55,255 nt of DNA from Longilinea arvoryzae (lineage in GTDB: Bacteria > Chloroflexota > Anaerolineae > Anaerolineales > Anaerolineaceae). The position numbers and the translations under genes are program-made. Below, in pieces: positions 7,776 to 15,639 of the stretch. The DNA lies in NCBI RefSeq assembly GCF_001050235.1, contig NZ_DF967972.1, positions 460,269-515,523 on the forward strand, read 5' to 3'. How positions within the stretch are numbered: the first letter of the stretch is position 1; each line of letters starts with the position of its first letter. Below the pieces are notes generated by a model. That model saw nothing but the letters and a program-made list of their open reading frames with translations, was not told where the DNA came from and ran no database searches.

Positions 7776-7979
7776 TTATTCTGCTCTGAGGATTTGTCTG
7801 GCGCCGACAACCCTGCGCTTGCCATTGCCGGTCTCGACGACGTAAGTGGTCTTTCCAAGTATTTCCCGGACCTCGACGACCTTTCCGGTGACGGTCTGTT
7901 CTTCGTTGGTGATCGACTTTTCTACGAGCAAGACTTCATCACCAATCGCAAATCCGTCATTGGATACCTGAGATGTCAT
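7776..7979 (-). CDS. 67-residue SH3-like hypothetical protein under a TetR operator
   Basis: Predicted 67-residue soluble protein with a short N-terminus followed by FAIGDEVLLVEKS, VTGKVVEVREILGKTTYVVE and a basic GNGKRRVVGA turn. The alternating strands and GD/GK turns resemble a small SH3/KOW-type barrel, but the match is by eye. The ATG at 7979 has AGGAG eight bases upstream. Its 5' region contains the perfect 26-bp palindrome at 8050-8075, and the divergent TetR gene follows, so it is the best candidate target of that regulator. No biochemical role can be assigned. Confidence 0.7.
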   Translation of the reverse strand: MTSQVSNDGFAIGDEVLLVEKSITNEEQTVTGKVVEVREILGKTTYVVETGNGKRRVVGARQILRAE

Positions 7980-8049
7980 TTCAAAACTCCTGTGAATGTT
8001 GATCACGGCAGGCGCACCAATGGTTTGGACGGAGCGCGCATACCCTTGT

Positions 8050-8075
8050 ATTTATACCGTCCAGACGGTATAAAT
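8050..8075. promoter_or_regulatory. Perfect 26-bp TetR-type operator
   Basis: Arms ATTTATACCGTC and GACGGTATAAAT are exact reverse complements separated by CA. The site lies between the divergent 67-residue gene (start 7979) and TetR gene (start 8200), where an autoregulatory TetR operator is expected. The arm half-site recurs once at 8159-8170. Confidence 0.85.
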
Positions 8076-8158
8076 ATACCACAGAATCCCGATAAGACAA
8101 GGGTAACCCGCTCCGGCGCCGGTTTGGAGTCGCTCCCATACACTCCAGGCACCGGCTC

Positions 8159-8170
8159 GACGGTATAATT
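8159..8170 (+). promoter_or_regulatory. Half-operator overlapping the TetR gene -10 box
   Basis: GACGGTATAATT repeats the right arm of the 8050-8075 palindrome with one change, which turns the motif into a consensus TATAAT at 8164-8169. It lies 30 bp before the TetR ATG, so a bound repressor would cover the promoter. No strong -35 is visible. Confidence 0.55.
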
Positions 8171-8199
8171 ACCCGAGAAATTCACGAGGAGCCGCCAAG

Positions 8200-8751
8200 A
8201 TGCCCAAATCCGGAGAGCCGACCCACAGAGCGCTTTTGGACGCCGCCAACCGCATCGTTCAGAAATACGGCGTGGAACACCTGACCCTGGAACTGACCGC
8301 CGAAGAAGCCGGTATCAGTAAAGGCGGTCTGCTTTACCACTTCCCGACCAAGGAAGCGCTCATCAAGGGCATGATCCAGGATTACCTGGAACGCTTTACC
8401 ACCGAGTTCAACGCGACGGCGCAGGAAGAAGCCCTGTCTTCAACAGGCCGCTGGACGCGCGCTTACCTGAAGACCACCTACGAAGATAACCAGCGCAATC
8501 CGAGCATGAGTTCAGGGCTGCTGGCGGCGGTGGCCACCAATCCGGCGCTGCTCTCGCCCATGCAGCAGACCTTTGGCGAATGGGTCGAACTGTTGGAGAA
8601 AGACGGCATCGATCCGACCCGCGCGCAAATCATCCGCCTGGCCGTGGACGGCCTGTGGATGGTCGAGTTGTTCGGTCTGGCGCCGCCCGATCCGGAAATG
8701 CGAAAAAAAGTTTTCGAAGCCCTCAACGCAATGATCGATGCCGGTTCGTGA
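8200..8751 (+). CDS. TetR/AcrR-family transcriptional regulator
   Basis: Predicted 183-residue regulator. The N-terminal TetR helix-turn-helix domain spans about residues 8-55, with the recognition region ISKGGLLYHFPTKEALI typical of the family. The variable C-terminal helical domain would bind the inducer and dimerise. GAGGAG precedes the ATG. The operator at 8050-8075 and its half-site at 8159-8170 suggest autoregulation and control of the divergent 67-residue gene. The ligand is unknown. The Rieske oxygenase beyond that small gene is a conceivable indirect partner, but no operator copy was seen at its promoter. Confidence 0.92.
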   Translation: MPKSGEPTHRALLDAANRIVQKYGVEHLTLELTAEEAGISKGGLLYHFPTKEALIKGMIQDYLERFTTEFNATAQEEALSSTGRWTRAYLKTTYEDNQRNPSMSSGLLAAVATNPALLSPMQQTFGEWVELLEKDGIDPTRAQIIRLAVDGLWMVELFGLAPPDPEMRKKVFEALNAMIDAGS

Positions 8752-8781
8752 GGATTTGAGCCATTATTTCACGATAAAAGA

Positions 8782-8803
8782 GGGCGAACCTGTGAGTTCG
8801 CCC
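8782..8803 (-). terminator. Intrinsic terminator of the GNAT/phosphatase operon
   Basis: Stem GGGCGAAC/GTTCGCCC, eight perfect pairs with a six-base loop. On the minus strand CTCTTTTATC follows. It lies just after the stop of the 8810-9268 GNAT gene and between convergent genes. Confidence 0.8.
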
Positions 8804-8809
8804 CGATGG

Positions 8810-9268
8810 TCATGCGGATAGAGCCAGGACAAAATAGGCATCTCCATCCTGGTAATGTGTGATGCGAAAACCGTGAGTCTGATAAAACTCGATCACATCC
8901 TGCCAGGTGGCCGTGGTCTCGAGAATGATTTTCTGAAGTCCGTTCAGTCTGGCGTGATCGCATAAGCGCGCCAGAATTTGCCCGCCGATGCCTTTGCGGC
9001 GCAGTCCGGCCGCCACCGACATGCGTACGATCTGGGCGGTATCCGCCGACAGCGGCACCAGTGCGCCGGTGCCAACGACAGTCTGTCCCTGCCAGGCGAC
9101 CAGAAAATACGCGCCGGCATAGGAGCGGCCGATATCGTTCAGATCGGGATTCAGGCTCAGGTCGAGCGTACCCCAATGCCCGGCCAGCCCCGCCAGGATG
9201 AGCGCTTTGACCGCGGCCTGATCCTCGGCCTGAAACGGTAGAAACCGAATTTCCTTATCCGGGTTCAT
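8810..9268 (-). CDS. GNAT-family N-acetyltransferase
   Basis: Predicted 152-residue single-domain acetyltransferase. Motif A, GLRRKGIGGQILARL (about residues 88-102), is the acetyl-CoA pyrophosphate loop. The C-terminal IEFYQTHGFRI is the usual motif B Tyr-containing end. The acceptor is unknown. The ATG at 9268 was chosen because the fold starts right after it; the longer frame adds 63 residues that overlap the neighbouring gene. The start lies 14 bases inside the end of the upstream phosphatase gene, implying translational coupling, and the hairpin at 8782-8803 ends the pair. Confidence 0.88.
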   Translation of the reverse strand: MNPDKEIRFLPFQAEDQAAVKALILAGLAGHWGTLDLSLNPDLNDIGRSYAGAYFLVAWQGQTVVGTGALVPLSADTAQIVRMSVAAGLRRKGIGGQILARLCDHARLNGLQKIILETTATWQDVIEFYQTHGFRITHYQDGDAYFVLALSA

Positions 9269-10064
9269 TTTTCGTCCCTTCCCCGGTTTGCTTCCACTCG
9301 ACCTCGGCCCTGAGTGGGTAATGATCGGAGGGATAGCGGTTATGATTCTGCCAGGGATCGACCGAGGTGGACAGTGTCGTGAAGTGCCGCGACCCCAGAA
9401 TCCAATCGATGGTCTTGAAGGCTTCCGGATTGCCGTAGCCGTGGAATGTGATTGCATCCGCCTCGCCCGGATGGGCCTGGCGGTAGACGTCGTGAAGTCT
9501 GTCCTCCGCGGTCAGCTCGCGGTAGGCCGGCGAATCTTTTTCGGAGTTGAAATCACCGGTCACGATCAGCGGCAGGTCGGGCGTAATTTTCTTCGCCCAC
9601 CCGCGCAGCAGGTGGGCCGCACCGGCGATGGCTGCCGGTTGAAGATCGAAATGAGTGTTGAGAAAGACCAGCCTCCGTCCGGTCGGGCGGTGGAGGAGTT
9701 CGGCCCAGGCGGCGGTGCGCGCAAAGGTGGCGTCCCAGCCAATGGAGCCCGGAATTTGCGGTGTTTCGCTCAACCAAAAATGGCCGGCCCGGAGCACCTG
9801 AAAGCACTCCTTGCGCACGAAAATCGGCGCCATCTCGACCCCCGTTTCACCCCCGCCGCCGCGCTGGACGCCGTAGAATTGATATTCCGGCAGGGCGGCT
9901 TTGAGAAAGCCAGCCTGGCCGTCGTCGCGGCACTCCTGAACACCGAGCAGGTCGGGCTGAAAGGCCTGAATCCGGGCCAGGACCAGCGGCTTGCGATTCT
10001 CCCAACGATTCAGGCCATCGGCGCAGTTGCTGCAACGGATATTGAAGCTCATGATGCGGATCAT
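9255..10064 (-). CDS. Endonuclease/exonuclease/phosphatase (EEP) family protein
   Basis: Predicted 269-residue hydrolase of the EEP fold. The diagnostic sites appear in order: Asn8 in SFNIR, Glu44 in GVQECR, NTHFD at 136-140, GDFNS at 170-174 with catalytic Asp171 and Asn173, and the terminal SDHYP at 246-250 with Asp247 and His248. These give a metal-dependent phosphodiesterase or phosphatase site. No signal peptide is present, so it acts in the cytoplasm. The target may be nucleic acid, phosphoinositide-like or sugar phosphate; sequence does not decide. Its 5' region contains an 18-bp palindromic array shared with the divergent ECF sigma operon. Confidence 0.92.
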   Translation of the reverse strand: MIRIMSFNIRCSNCADGLNRWENRKPLVLARIQAFQPDLLGVQECRDDGQAGFLKAALPEYQFYGVQRGGGGETGVEMAPIFVRKECFQVLRAGHFWLSETPQIPGSIGWDATFARTAAWAELLHRPTGRRLVFLNTHFDLQPAAIAGAAHLLRGWAKKITPDLPLIVTGDFNSEKDSPAYRELTAEDRLHDVYRQAHPGEADAITFHGYGNPEAFKTIDWILGSRHFTTLSTSVDPWQNHNRYPSDHYPLRAEVEWKQTGEGTKNEPG

Positions 10065-10092
10065 GCACCCATTATCCCACGAAGTGGGACTT

Positions 10093-10178
10093 TGCCATAA
10101 AATGGCAGAATGCCATAAAATGGCCTTGTGCCATAAAATGGCTTTGTGCCATGAAATGGCAACTTGCCATGGGTGGGC
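10093..10178. repeat. 18-bp tandem palindromic repeats in a divergent promoter region
   Basis: Units TGCCATAAAATGGC plus a four-base spacer start at 10093, 10111, 10129 and 10147, with a diverged fifth at 10165. Each is a dyad, GCCAT-AAA-ATGGC. The 18-bp period puts dyads on related faces of the helix if occupied cooperatively. The array separates the EEP phosphatase (minus) from the ECF sigma operon (plus), so it may be an operator cluster. Confidence 0.92.
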
Positions 10179-10301
10179 AGAAAAACGGTTCGGCCATTTC
10201 TTACGTATATCTTTTCAGAAATAATCCTCCAATATTGAACCTTTTGCCTTCGGTGGGGTACATACGGATGAAAGCAACCGGTTGAAACCAACGAAGACAA
10301 A

Positions 10302-10913
10302 ATGATCGCAGACTCCTTGGCTAAGAACTTCCTTCAGACAAATCCGAAAGAGCAGGTTGTGCCACCGGATCAGGTGCACGACTTCGAATTGCTGCGCCGC
10401 ATCGCCGGCAAGGACGAGGCCGCCCTGCAGGAGTTGTACGCCATCCACGGCCAGCGCCTGTACGCCTTCGCGCTGCGCCTGACGGACGACCCGGCCCAGG
10501 CCGAGGACGTGGTCCAGGATGCGCTGGTGGCGGTCTGGAACCTGGCGGATTCGTACCGCTGCGAGGGCCGCCCGATCGCCTGGTTGATGGGCATCGTCCA
10601 TCACACGGCGCTGAAATCCCTGCGCCGGCGCTCCACCCCGCTCTCCGAGGAAGACGAAGCCAACCTGGCCGCAGCCGACCCGCTGCCTGAAGAACAGGCC
10701 CAGGCCAACCAGCAGGCGATCTGGATCCGGCAGGGGCTGCGGGTGCTGTCGCCCGAGCATCGCACGGTGCTCGAGCTGGTCTTCTACCAGGGATTGAGCC
10801 TGCAGGAAACCGCCAAGGTCTGCGGCTGTCCGCTGGGCACGGTCAAGAGCCGCCTGAACTACGCGCGCCAGCGCCTGCGCGGCCTGTTGAGCCGAACGGA
10901 GGAAACCCGATGA
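10302..10913 (+). CDS. ECF-type RNA polymerase sigma factor
   Basis: Predicted 203-residue extracytoplasmic-function sigma factor. The sigma-2 region (about residues 28-93) includes the core-binding and -10 segment DDPAQAEDVVQDALVAVW. Sigma-4 (about 143-195) has SLQETAKVCGCPLGTVKSRL, the -35-binding helix-turn-helix. There is no sigma-3, as expected. No Shine-Dalgarno precedes the ATG at 10302, so the start is uncertain by a few codons. The stop overlaps the start of the anti-sigma gene in an ATGA. It probably drives its own operon: a TGAACCTTTT element at 10236-10245 is a possible -35, unproven. Confidence 0.93.
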   Translation: MIADSLAKNFLQTNPKEQVVPPDQVHDFELLRRIAGKDEAALQELYAIHGQRLYAFALRLTDDPAQAEDVVQDALVAVWNLADSYRCEGRPIAWLMGIVHHTALKSLRRRSTPLSEEDEANLAAADPLPEEQAQANQQAIWIRQGLRVLSPEHRTVLELVFYQGLSLQETAKVCGCPLGTVKSRLNYARQRLRGLLSRTEETR

Positions 10914-11809
10914 GCCACTATCGTGATGAACTGCCGCTGTACGTCGCCGGTCAGTTGAAACCGCAGGAAAAAGCAGCCGTGGATGCGCATCTGCGCGAAT
11001 GTGTGGCCTGCCGGGATGAATTGGCCATCTGGCTGTCCCTGGCGGTGGAGATCCGCGCGGCGGACGCCAAAGTGACCGCTCCGGCTGGCCTGGCGGAGCG
11101 TGCGCTCGAACGCATCCACACCCCGGAAGCCGAGCCCAAGCCGGCCCCGCGCCTGTGGAGAACCTGCCAGAGCGTCTTCAGCCTCCTGCGCGCGCAGGCC
11201 TACCTGATCAAGCGCGAGATCTGGCCGGCCACGGCTGGCATCATGGCGCTTGGCGTCATCCTGGGCCTGCTCTCGAACCACGTCGAGGCGATTTCCTACA
11301 TTGCCCCGCTGGTGGCCGCGGCCGGTCTGACCGCGCTGTACGGTCCGGAAAATGATCCGGCTCACGAACTGGTCCTGGCCACGCCCACCTCGTCCTGGAA
11401 GATCCTGCTGGCGCGGTTGAGCGTCGTCTCGGCCTACAATCTGCTGCTGGCGCTGCTGGCCTCGCTGGCCATGCTGCTCATCGTCCCGCCCAACCTGCTG
11501 GGCATGATCATCCTGGGCTGGCTGGCGCCGATGGCCTTTCTCTCCGCCCTGGCGCTGCTGCTCTCGCTGTGGATGAAAACCAGCACGGCCATCGCCATCG
11601 CCTATGGGCTGTGGATTCTCCAGTATATGAAGTTCTCCAAGGTTTTCGACAACTGGGGTATTTCAGTCCAATTGAATCACTTTCTGGATATCTATCGAAG
11701 TTTCTGGCAATCCCCGGAGTTGCTGCTGATCTTCGCGCTGGTTTTACTGGCCATTGGCCTGTTCTCGACGCACTTCAGCGAGCACAGCCTGAATCAGACC
11801 CCGGGTTGA
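10910..11809 (+). CDS. Zinc-finger anti-sigma factor fused to an ABC-2-type membrane module
   Basis: Predicted 299-residue fusion. The N-terminus is a zf-HC2/ZAS anti-sigma domain with His27-x3-Cys31-x2-Cys34. After a linker, about six transmembrane segments follow from residue 105 to the end. That membrane part resembles the permease at 12655-13320: both share an ELxxATPxxSxxxLLxRL segment (here around residue 160). So the anti-sigma factor is physically joined to a permease-like module rather than to the usual single membrane anchor. ATGA overlap couples its translation to the sigma factor. I infer that the exporter state controls sigma release. Confidence 0.88.
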   Translation: MSHYRDELPLYVAGQLKPQEKAAVDAHLRECVACRDELAIWLSLAVEIRAADAKVTAPAGLAERALERIHTPEAEPKPAPRLWRTCQSVFSLLRAQAYLIKREIWPATAGIMALGVILGLLSNHVEAISYIAPLVAAAGLTALYGPENDPAHELVLATPTSSWKILLARLSVVSAYNLLLALLASLAMLLIVPPNLLGMIILGWLAPMAFLSALALLLSLWMKTSTAIAIAYGLWILQYMKFSKVFDNWGISVQLNHFLDIYRSFWQSPELLLIFALVLLAIGLFSTHFSEHSLNQTPG

Positions 11810-11861
11810 GTCTCCGTCAACCGGTTGCAGGAACTTCCATCCCGAACCTTTGGAAAATTCG

Positions 11862-12644
11862 ATGAAACAATTCTTCAATGTCACACGCTATGAGTTTTCG
11901 ATGTCCATCCGGCGCGCCGGATTTTGGATCACCTATGTGCTGTTGGGCGGGTTCTATCTCGTCTCGATTTTGATCCCGGCCGGCAGAGACAGCGCAGTCA
12001 TCGCCCCCGACCAGATCTGGCCGGAAGCCGGCCACCTGGTGTTCATGTTCAACATCTTTCTGCCGCTGCTGGCCGGACTGCTGTCCGCCGATCGTATGCA
12101 GCGCGACTTTCGCAATGGGGTGCGCGAACTGCAACGCAGCAGCCCACTCTCGACGCCGAATTACATCCTGGCGAAATATCTCGGAGTATTGATCTCGACC
12201 CTGCTACCGTTTTTCCTCATCCTGATCATTGCGGGGTTGTATTCGGTGTTCAAGGGCCTCGCCCCGTGGGAATTCCTCTGGCCGCTTTTTGTGGCGTTCC
12301 TGGCCATCGCCCTGCCGGCGCACGCCTTCGTGGTGGCCTTTTCACTGGCCTGCCCGCTGGTCATGCCGCTGCGGGTTTACCAGGTGTTGTTCACCGGTTA
12401 CTGGTTCTGGGGCAACCTGCTCAGCCCAAAGGCATTTCCCACCATCAGCGATACCGTACTGAACGCGGTCGGCCAAATTCCGTTGCAGGCTTACTTCAGT
12501 GTAACCAATGCTTCGACCCACCCCGTCAGCGATACTTTCACCCGCCCGCAGGCAATGCTCAACGTGCTGGTGCTGACGGTTCTCATCGCCGCCGCCCTGT
12601 CCACCGCCAACGCTTACCTGCGCTGGCAGGCCAGACGCGCCTAG
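11862..12644 (+). CDS. ABC-2-type permease subunit
   Basis: Predicted 260-residue membrane protein with about six helices. It begins MKQFFNVTRYEFSMSIRRAG, the cytoplasmic coupling-helix pattern of ABC-2 exporters, followed by a short extracytoplasmic loop, the family-typical DRMQRDFRNGVRELQRSSPL cytoplasmic segment (about 79-98) and further helices. The ATG at 11862 was chosen over a TTG four codons upstream. It lies 52 bp after the anti-sigma fusion and 10 bp before the next permease. The transported substrate is unknown. Confidence 0.85.
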   Translation: MKQFFNVTRYEFSMSIRRAGFWITYVLLGGFYLVSILIPAGRDSAVIAPDQIWPEAGHLVFMFNIFLPLLAGLLSADRMQRDFRNGVRELQRSSPLSTPNYILAKYLGVLISTLLPFFLILIIAGLYSVFKGLAPWEFLWPLFVAFLAIALPAHAFVVAFSLACPLVMPLRVYQVLFTGYWFWGNLLSPKAFPTISDTVLNAVGQIPLQAYFSVTNASTHPVSDTFTRPQAMLNVLVLTVLIAAALSTANAYLRWQARRA

Positions 12645-12654
12645 GAGCATCGCC

Positions 12655-13320
12655 ATGAAACGATTCTCACTGCGCTATTTACTGCTCACCTCGCGCTTCG
12701 AACAGATCTGGTTTCCGCTGGCTTTCTGGGCGTTGTTCGTGATCATCGCCTTCCTGCGCGGGCCGGAATACATCGTGGATACCACTCGCGCCTACCTGGG
12801 TGCGGTCATTCCGCTCGGCGGCGGCATCCTGGCGGCATACGCCGTCCTCGAAGACCCCGCGCTCGAACTGCGTTTTGCCACCCCGGTCACCAGCCTGCAA
12901 ACGCTGCTGGAACGGCTGGTCCCCACTTTCCTGGTCCAAACCCTCTTTGCGCTGACCTATCAACTCTTTGCGGTTGCGTTTGGGGCGGATTTCGCGCCGA
13001 TCTACGCCACCTGGGGTAGTCTGCAACTGGCCTGGTTGGTCCCAACCCTGGCGCTGATGGCGCTGGGCTGCTTCAGCGCCATGCTGGCCACACGGGCCAC
13101 CACCGGCGCCCTGCTGGCCGGCATGGTCTGGCTGGTGCAACTGGTCGCGCGGAGCTGGTTTGCCGAAAATGAAATCGGAAAGTATCTGCTGGTGTTCATG
13201 AGCAGCTTCATGCTCGACCACCCGGCGCTGCGCGCCAACCAACTCGTCCTGGGCGCCGTCAGCCTGGCCTTCTTCCTCGCTTCCTGGGCGCTGCTGCAAC
13301 GCCAGGAACGTTACATCTAA
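12655..13320 (+). CDS. ABC permease-like membrane protein, paralogue of the anti-sigma membrane module
   Basis: Predicted 221-residue protein with about six transmembrane helices. Its EDPALELRFATPVTSLQTLL segment matches the DPAHELVLATPTSSWKILL segment of the anti-sigma fusion, so the two are paralogues; only the zinc finger is missing here. TAGGAG precedes the ATG. Together with the 260-residue subunit it probably forms the membrane part of a heteromeric exporter powered by the ATPase 11 bp downstream. Confidence 0.82.
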   Translation: MKRFSLRYLLLTSRFEQIWFPLAFWALFVIIAFLRGPEYIVDTTRAYLGAVIPLGGGILAAYAVLEDPALELRFATPVTSLQTLLERLVPTFLVQTLFALTYQLFAVAFGADFAPIYATWGSLQLAWLVPTLALMALGCFSAMLATRATTGALLAGMVWLVQLVARSWFAENEIGKYLLVFMSSFMLDHPALRANQLVLGAVSLAFFLASWALLQRQERYI

Positions 13321-13331
13321 AGGGTTTACAC

Positions 13332-14234
13332 ATGATCTCGATCAACTCGCTCTTCAAAACATATCACGCCAACGGTCACTCGGTGCACGCGCTGAACGGA
13401 CTCGATCTGGAAATCGGCAACGGCATGTTCGGGCTGCTCGGCCCGAACGGCGCCGGGAAGACCACCCTGATGCGCATCCTGGCCGGCATTTCCAACGCCA
13501 GCGGGGGTTCGGCCATCGTCGACGGCCACAACCTTTCGACCCAGGCCGGAAAACAGGCCGTCAAGTCCACGCTCGGCTACCTGCCGCAGGAACTGGGCAT
13601 GTACACCGAATTGAGCGCCTACCAATTCGTGGATTATATGGCCATTCTCAAGGGGCTGGACGATCCGCGCAGGCGCCGCCAGCAGGTGGGAAAAGTGCTC
13701 GAACTGGTCGGCCTGAACCAGGAAGCCGGGCGCAAGATCAAGGGCTACTCGGGCGGGATGAAACGCCGCGTCGGCATCGCCCAGGCCCTGGTCAACGACC
13801 CCCGGTTGTTGATCGTCGACGAGCCCACCGCCGGGCTCGACCCGGAAGAACGCATCCGCTTCCGCAACCTGCTGGTCAACCTGTCCACCGAGCGCACGGT
13901 CATCCTCTCGACCCACATCGTCGAAGACATCGGCCAGACCTGCCAGGACCTGGCGGTGCTGGCGCGCGGCGAAGTGATCTTCCGCGGCAGCCCGATAGCC
14001 CTGATGCAGTCCGCGGCCGGGCATGTCTGGACGCTGACCTGCGCCGGCCTCGATAAGCCGGATCACGATCTGACCGTGCTCTCCATGCTGCACCTGGCCG
14101 AGGGCACGCAGTACCGCCTGGTGGGCAATAGCGCCGCGGATTATCCCGCCGCGCAGGAGGTTCAGCCCGGCCTGGAAGACGGTTACGTCTGGTTGATGAA
14201 GTGCCGCGGCCATTCCGTGGAAGGGCTGTCATAA
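13332..14234 (+). CDS. ABC transporter ATP-binding subunit
   Basis: Predicted 300-residue ATPase. Walker A is GPNGAGKT (37-44), the Q-loop is near GYLPQELG, the signature is YSGGMKRR (about 138-145), Walker B is LLIVDEPTAGLD (about 157-168), and the H-loop is STHIVEDI. The C-terminal 75 residues form an accessory domain like those in multidrug and bacitracin-type exporters. It closes the sigma/anti-sigma/permease operon. With two or three small permease subunits it fits an ABC-2 exporter of a toxic compound, peptide or envelope component; the substrate cannot be read. Confidence 0.93.
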   Translation: MISINSLFKTYHANGHSVHALNGLDLEIGNGMFGLLGPNGAGKTTLMRILAGISNASGGSAIVDGHNLSTQAGKQAVKSTLGYLPQELGMYTELSAYQFVDYMAILKGLDDPRRRRQQVGKVLELVGLNQEAGRKIKGYSGGMKRRVGIAQALVNDPRLLIVDEPTAGLDPEERIRFRNLLVNLSTERTVILSTHIVEDIGQTCQDLAVLARGEVIFRGSPIALMQSAAGHVWTLTCAGLDKPDHDLTVLSMLHLAEGTQYRLVGNSAADYPAAQEVQPGLEDGYVWLMKCRGHSVEGLS

Positions 14235-14256
14235 GCCGAAAGCGTTATCCAAAGAA

Positions 14257-14289
14257 AGGCGCCCTCCGCATGACCACGGGAGGGCGCCT
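14257..14289. terminator. Bidirectional terminator between convergent operons
   Basis: Perfect 11-base arms AGGCGCCCTCC/GGAGGGCGCCT around an 11-base loop, between the ABC operon (plus, ends 14234) and the S74-domain gene (minus, ends 14332). The minus-strand side continues TTTCTTT. Confidence 0.78.
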
Positions 14290-14331
14290 GATGATTAAGC
14301 TCCTGCCAGGAAACAAATCCAGGCCAAAGAT

Positions 14332-15600
14332 TTATTTTTGCGCTTCAGCCAGTTCCTGCACCAGCTTCTCCAGTTTTTCAACCCGCTGCTCCAGGTCGGC
14401 ATTCTGCAGTTCCAGGGTGGTGATGCGCGCATCCTGCGCCTCGCTCAGGCGCGTCAGCTCCCGAATGGCTGCCAGCGATACCCCGTTCGCATCCAGGGCC
14501 GCGATATGCTTGTTGTCGGCTCCCAGGCCAAAGGCAGCGTAGAAATCCTGCGCGGTCGGGCCCATGTGAACCACCTGACTGCCTTCAGCCTTGTAGCTCC
14601 AGGTCGTAACCGGCATATCCAGCAGTTTTTGCAGAATTTCGGCGCCGTCGACCGGTAAAAAACCCATCTTGACGTTGGCATCCGAAAATTCGACGATGTA
14701 CCCATCCACCCGGACGTTACCAGCGACATGCAACTTCTCAGTCGGGTTCGACGTCCCGACGCCCACACAACCGGTAGAGTCAACGTACAGGGAATTCGCA
14801 GGCGCTCCGGCCTCCAGGGTAAACAATTTCCGGTTTGCCGTCGCGTCCATGATCGTGAAATAACTGCTGCCTCCACTGGCAGAATCGTTCATGACCAGGC
14901 GCCAGTCGTTGGCCGGGAAACCTGCCAGGCTGGTATCGTCAAAATAGACCTGTAAATTATTCTCTTTGAGTTTGACGGTATCGTATCCAAAGTTTTCACT
15001 GCCATCGGTCAGGCAATCCAAACCAACGCACAGACTTCCCGCGACAATCTCATCATCCGGCTGCACGACGTCCAACGGTGTGGCGATATCGGTCGATTGC
15101 GCATTTTGCACAGGATCCGTATCCGATCCTTCGACCGCCGCCATGGCAAACGAACCGTTGTTGATGTAGAAGGCGCCGGATTGCGTCAAGGATTGTTGGG
15201 GTAACTTACCCGCCTGCTGCAGCTCCAAAATGGTTTGGTCGCGGTTCTCCGGGGTGACCTGTGCCAGAATATTCAAAGTTTCCGCGTCCAATGGCGGCAT
15301 GACCACCAGCTCATACCGGTATAGACCATCTGCCAGACGATTCCCGTCCGGGTCTGTCAAACCCAATGTTGACGACTCGCCGTAGTCGAATACTTCCCCG
15401 CCCGGCGCCGCAATACGCAGATACAGGTGAGAATATTCTCCCACCGGTGTCCAGGTGATGGTATTCGGAGTGAATACGACATCCGCCAGCTCCCCGGGAA
15501 CGGTCGATTGCGCCTGAACGGGTTTCCCGTTTGCCCCAACGGTGAACAGGCAGAAGATCATCACCACAACAAAGATCGAGAAGAACGGTTTTGTTTTCAT
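14332..15600 (-). CDS. Secreted protein with C-terminal S74 self-cleaving chaperone domain
   Basis: Predicted 422-residue exported protein. Residues 1-30 are a signal peptide ending near VQAQS. The middle includes a beta-rich region with a tail-fibre-like GCVGVGTSNPTEKLHVAGNV (278-297), then an S74 intramolecular chaperone domain from about 304 (SDANVKMGFLPVDGAEIL). Ser306 and Lys311 have the five-residue spacing of the Ser-Lys dyad in S74 proteins such as MYRF and phage endosialidases, so autocleavage just before Ser306 is predicted. Residues 380-420 are a coiled coil (trimerisation). S74 domains usually serve phage tail spikes; here it is on a chromosomal, signal-peptide-bearing protein, last in a three-gene secreted operon. 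Confidence 0.88.
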   Translation of the reverse strand: MKTKPFFSIFVVVMIFCLFTVGANGKPVQAQSTVPGELADVVFTPNTITWTPVGEYSHLYLRIAAPGGEVFDYGESSTLGLTDPDGNRLADGLYRYELVVMPPLDAETLNILAQVTPENRDQTILELQQAGKLPQQSLTQSGAFYINNGSFAMAAVEGSDTDPVQNAQSTDIATPLDVVQPDDEIVAGSLCVGLDCLTDGSENFGYDTVKLKENNLQVYFDDTSLAGFPANDWRLVMNDSASGGSSYFTIMDATANRKLFTLEAGAPANSLYVDSTGCVGVGTSNPTEKLHVAGNVRVDGYIVEFSDANVKMGFLPVDGAEILQKLLDMPVTTWSYKAEGSQVVHMGPTAQDFYAAFGLGADNKHIAALDANGVSLAAIRELTRLSEAQDARITTLELQNADLEQRVEKLEKLVQELAEAQK

Positions 15601-15639
15601 GGATTCAAATCCTTGGATGTGTCAATTTCAGAAACCGCC

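Noticed and set aside
7740..7780. A GGTTCGATCC motif resembling a tRNA T-arm
   Set aside because: No cloverleaf partners or acceptor stem are present around it; it lies at the end of a protein gene.
13326..14213. A 295-residue minus-strand frame opposite the ABC ATPase
   Set aside because: The plus-strand ATPase has all catalytic motifs; the antisense frame has none and shares no codon pattern of its own.
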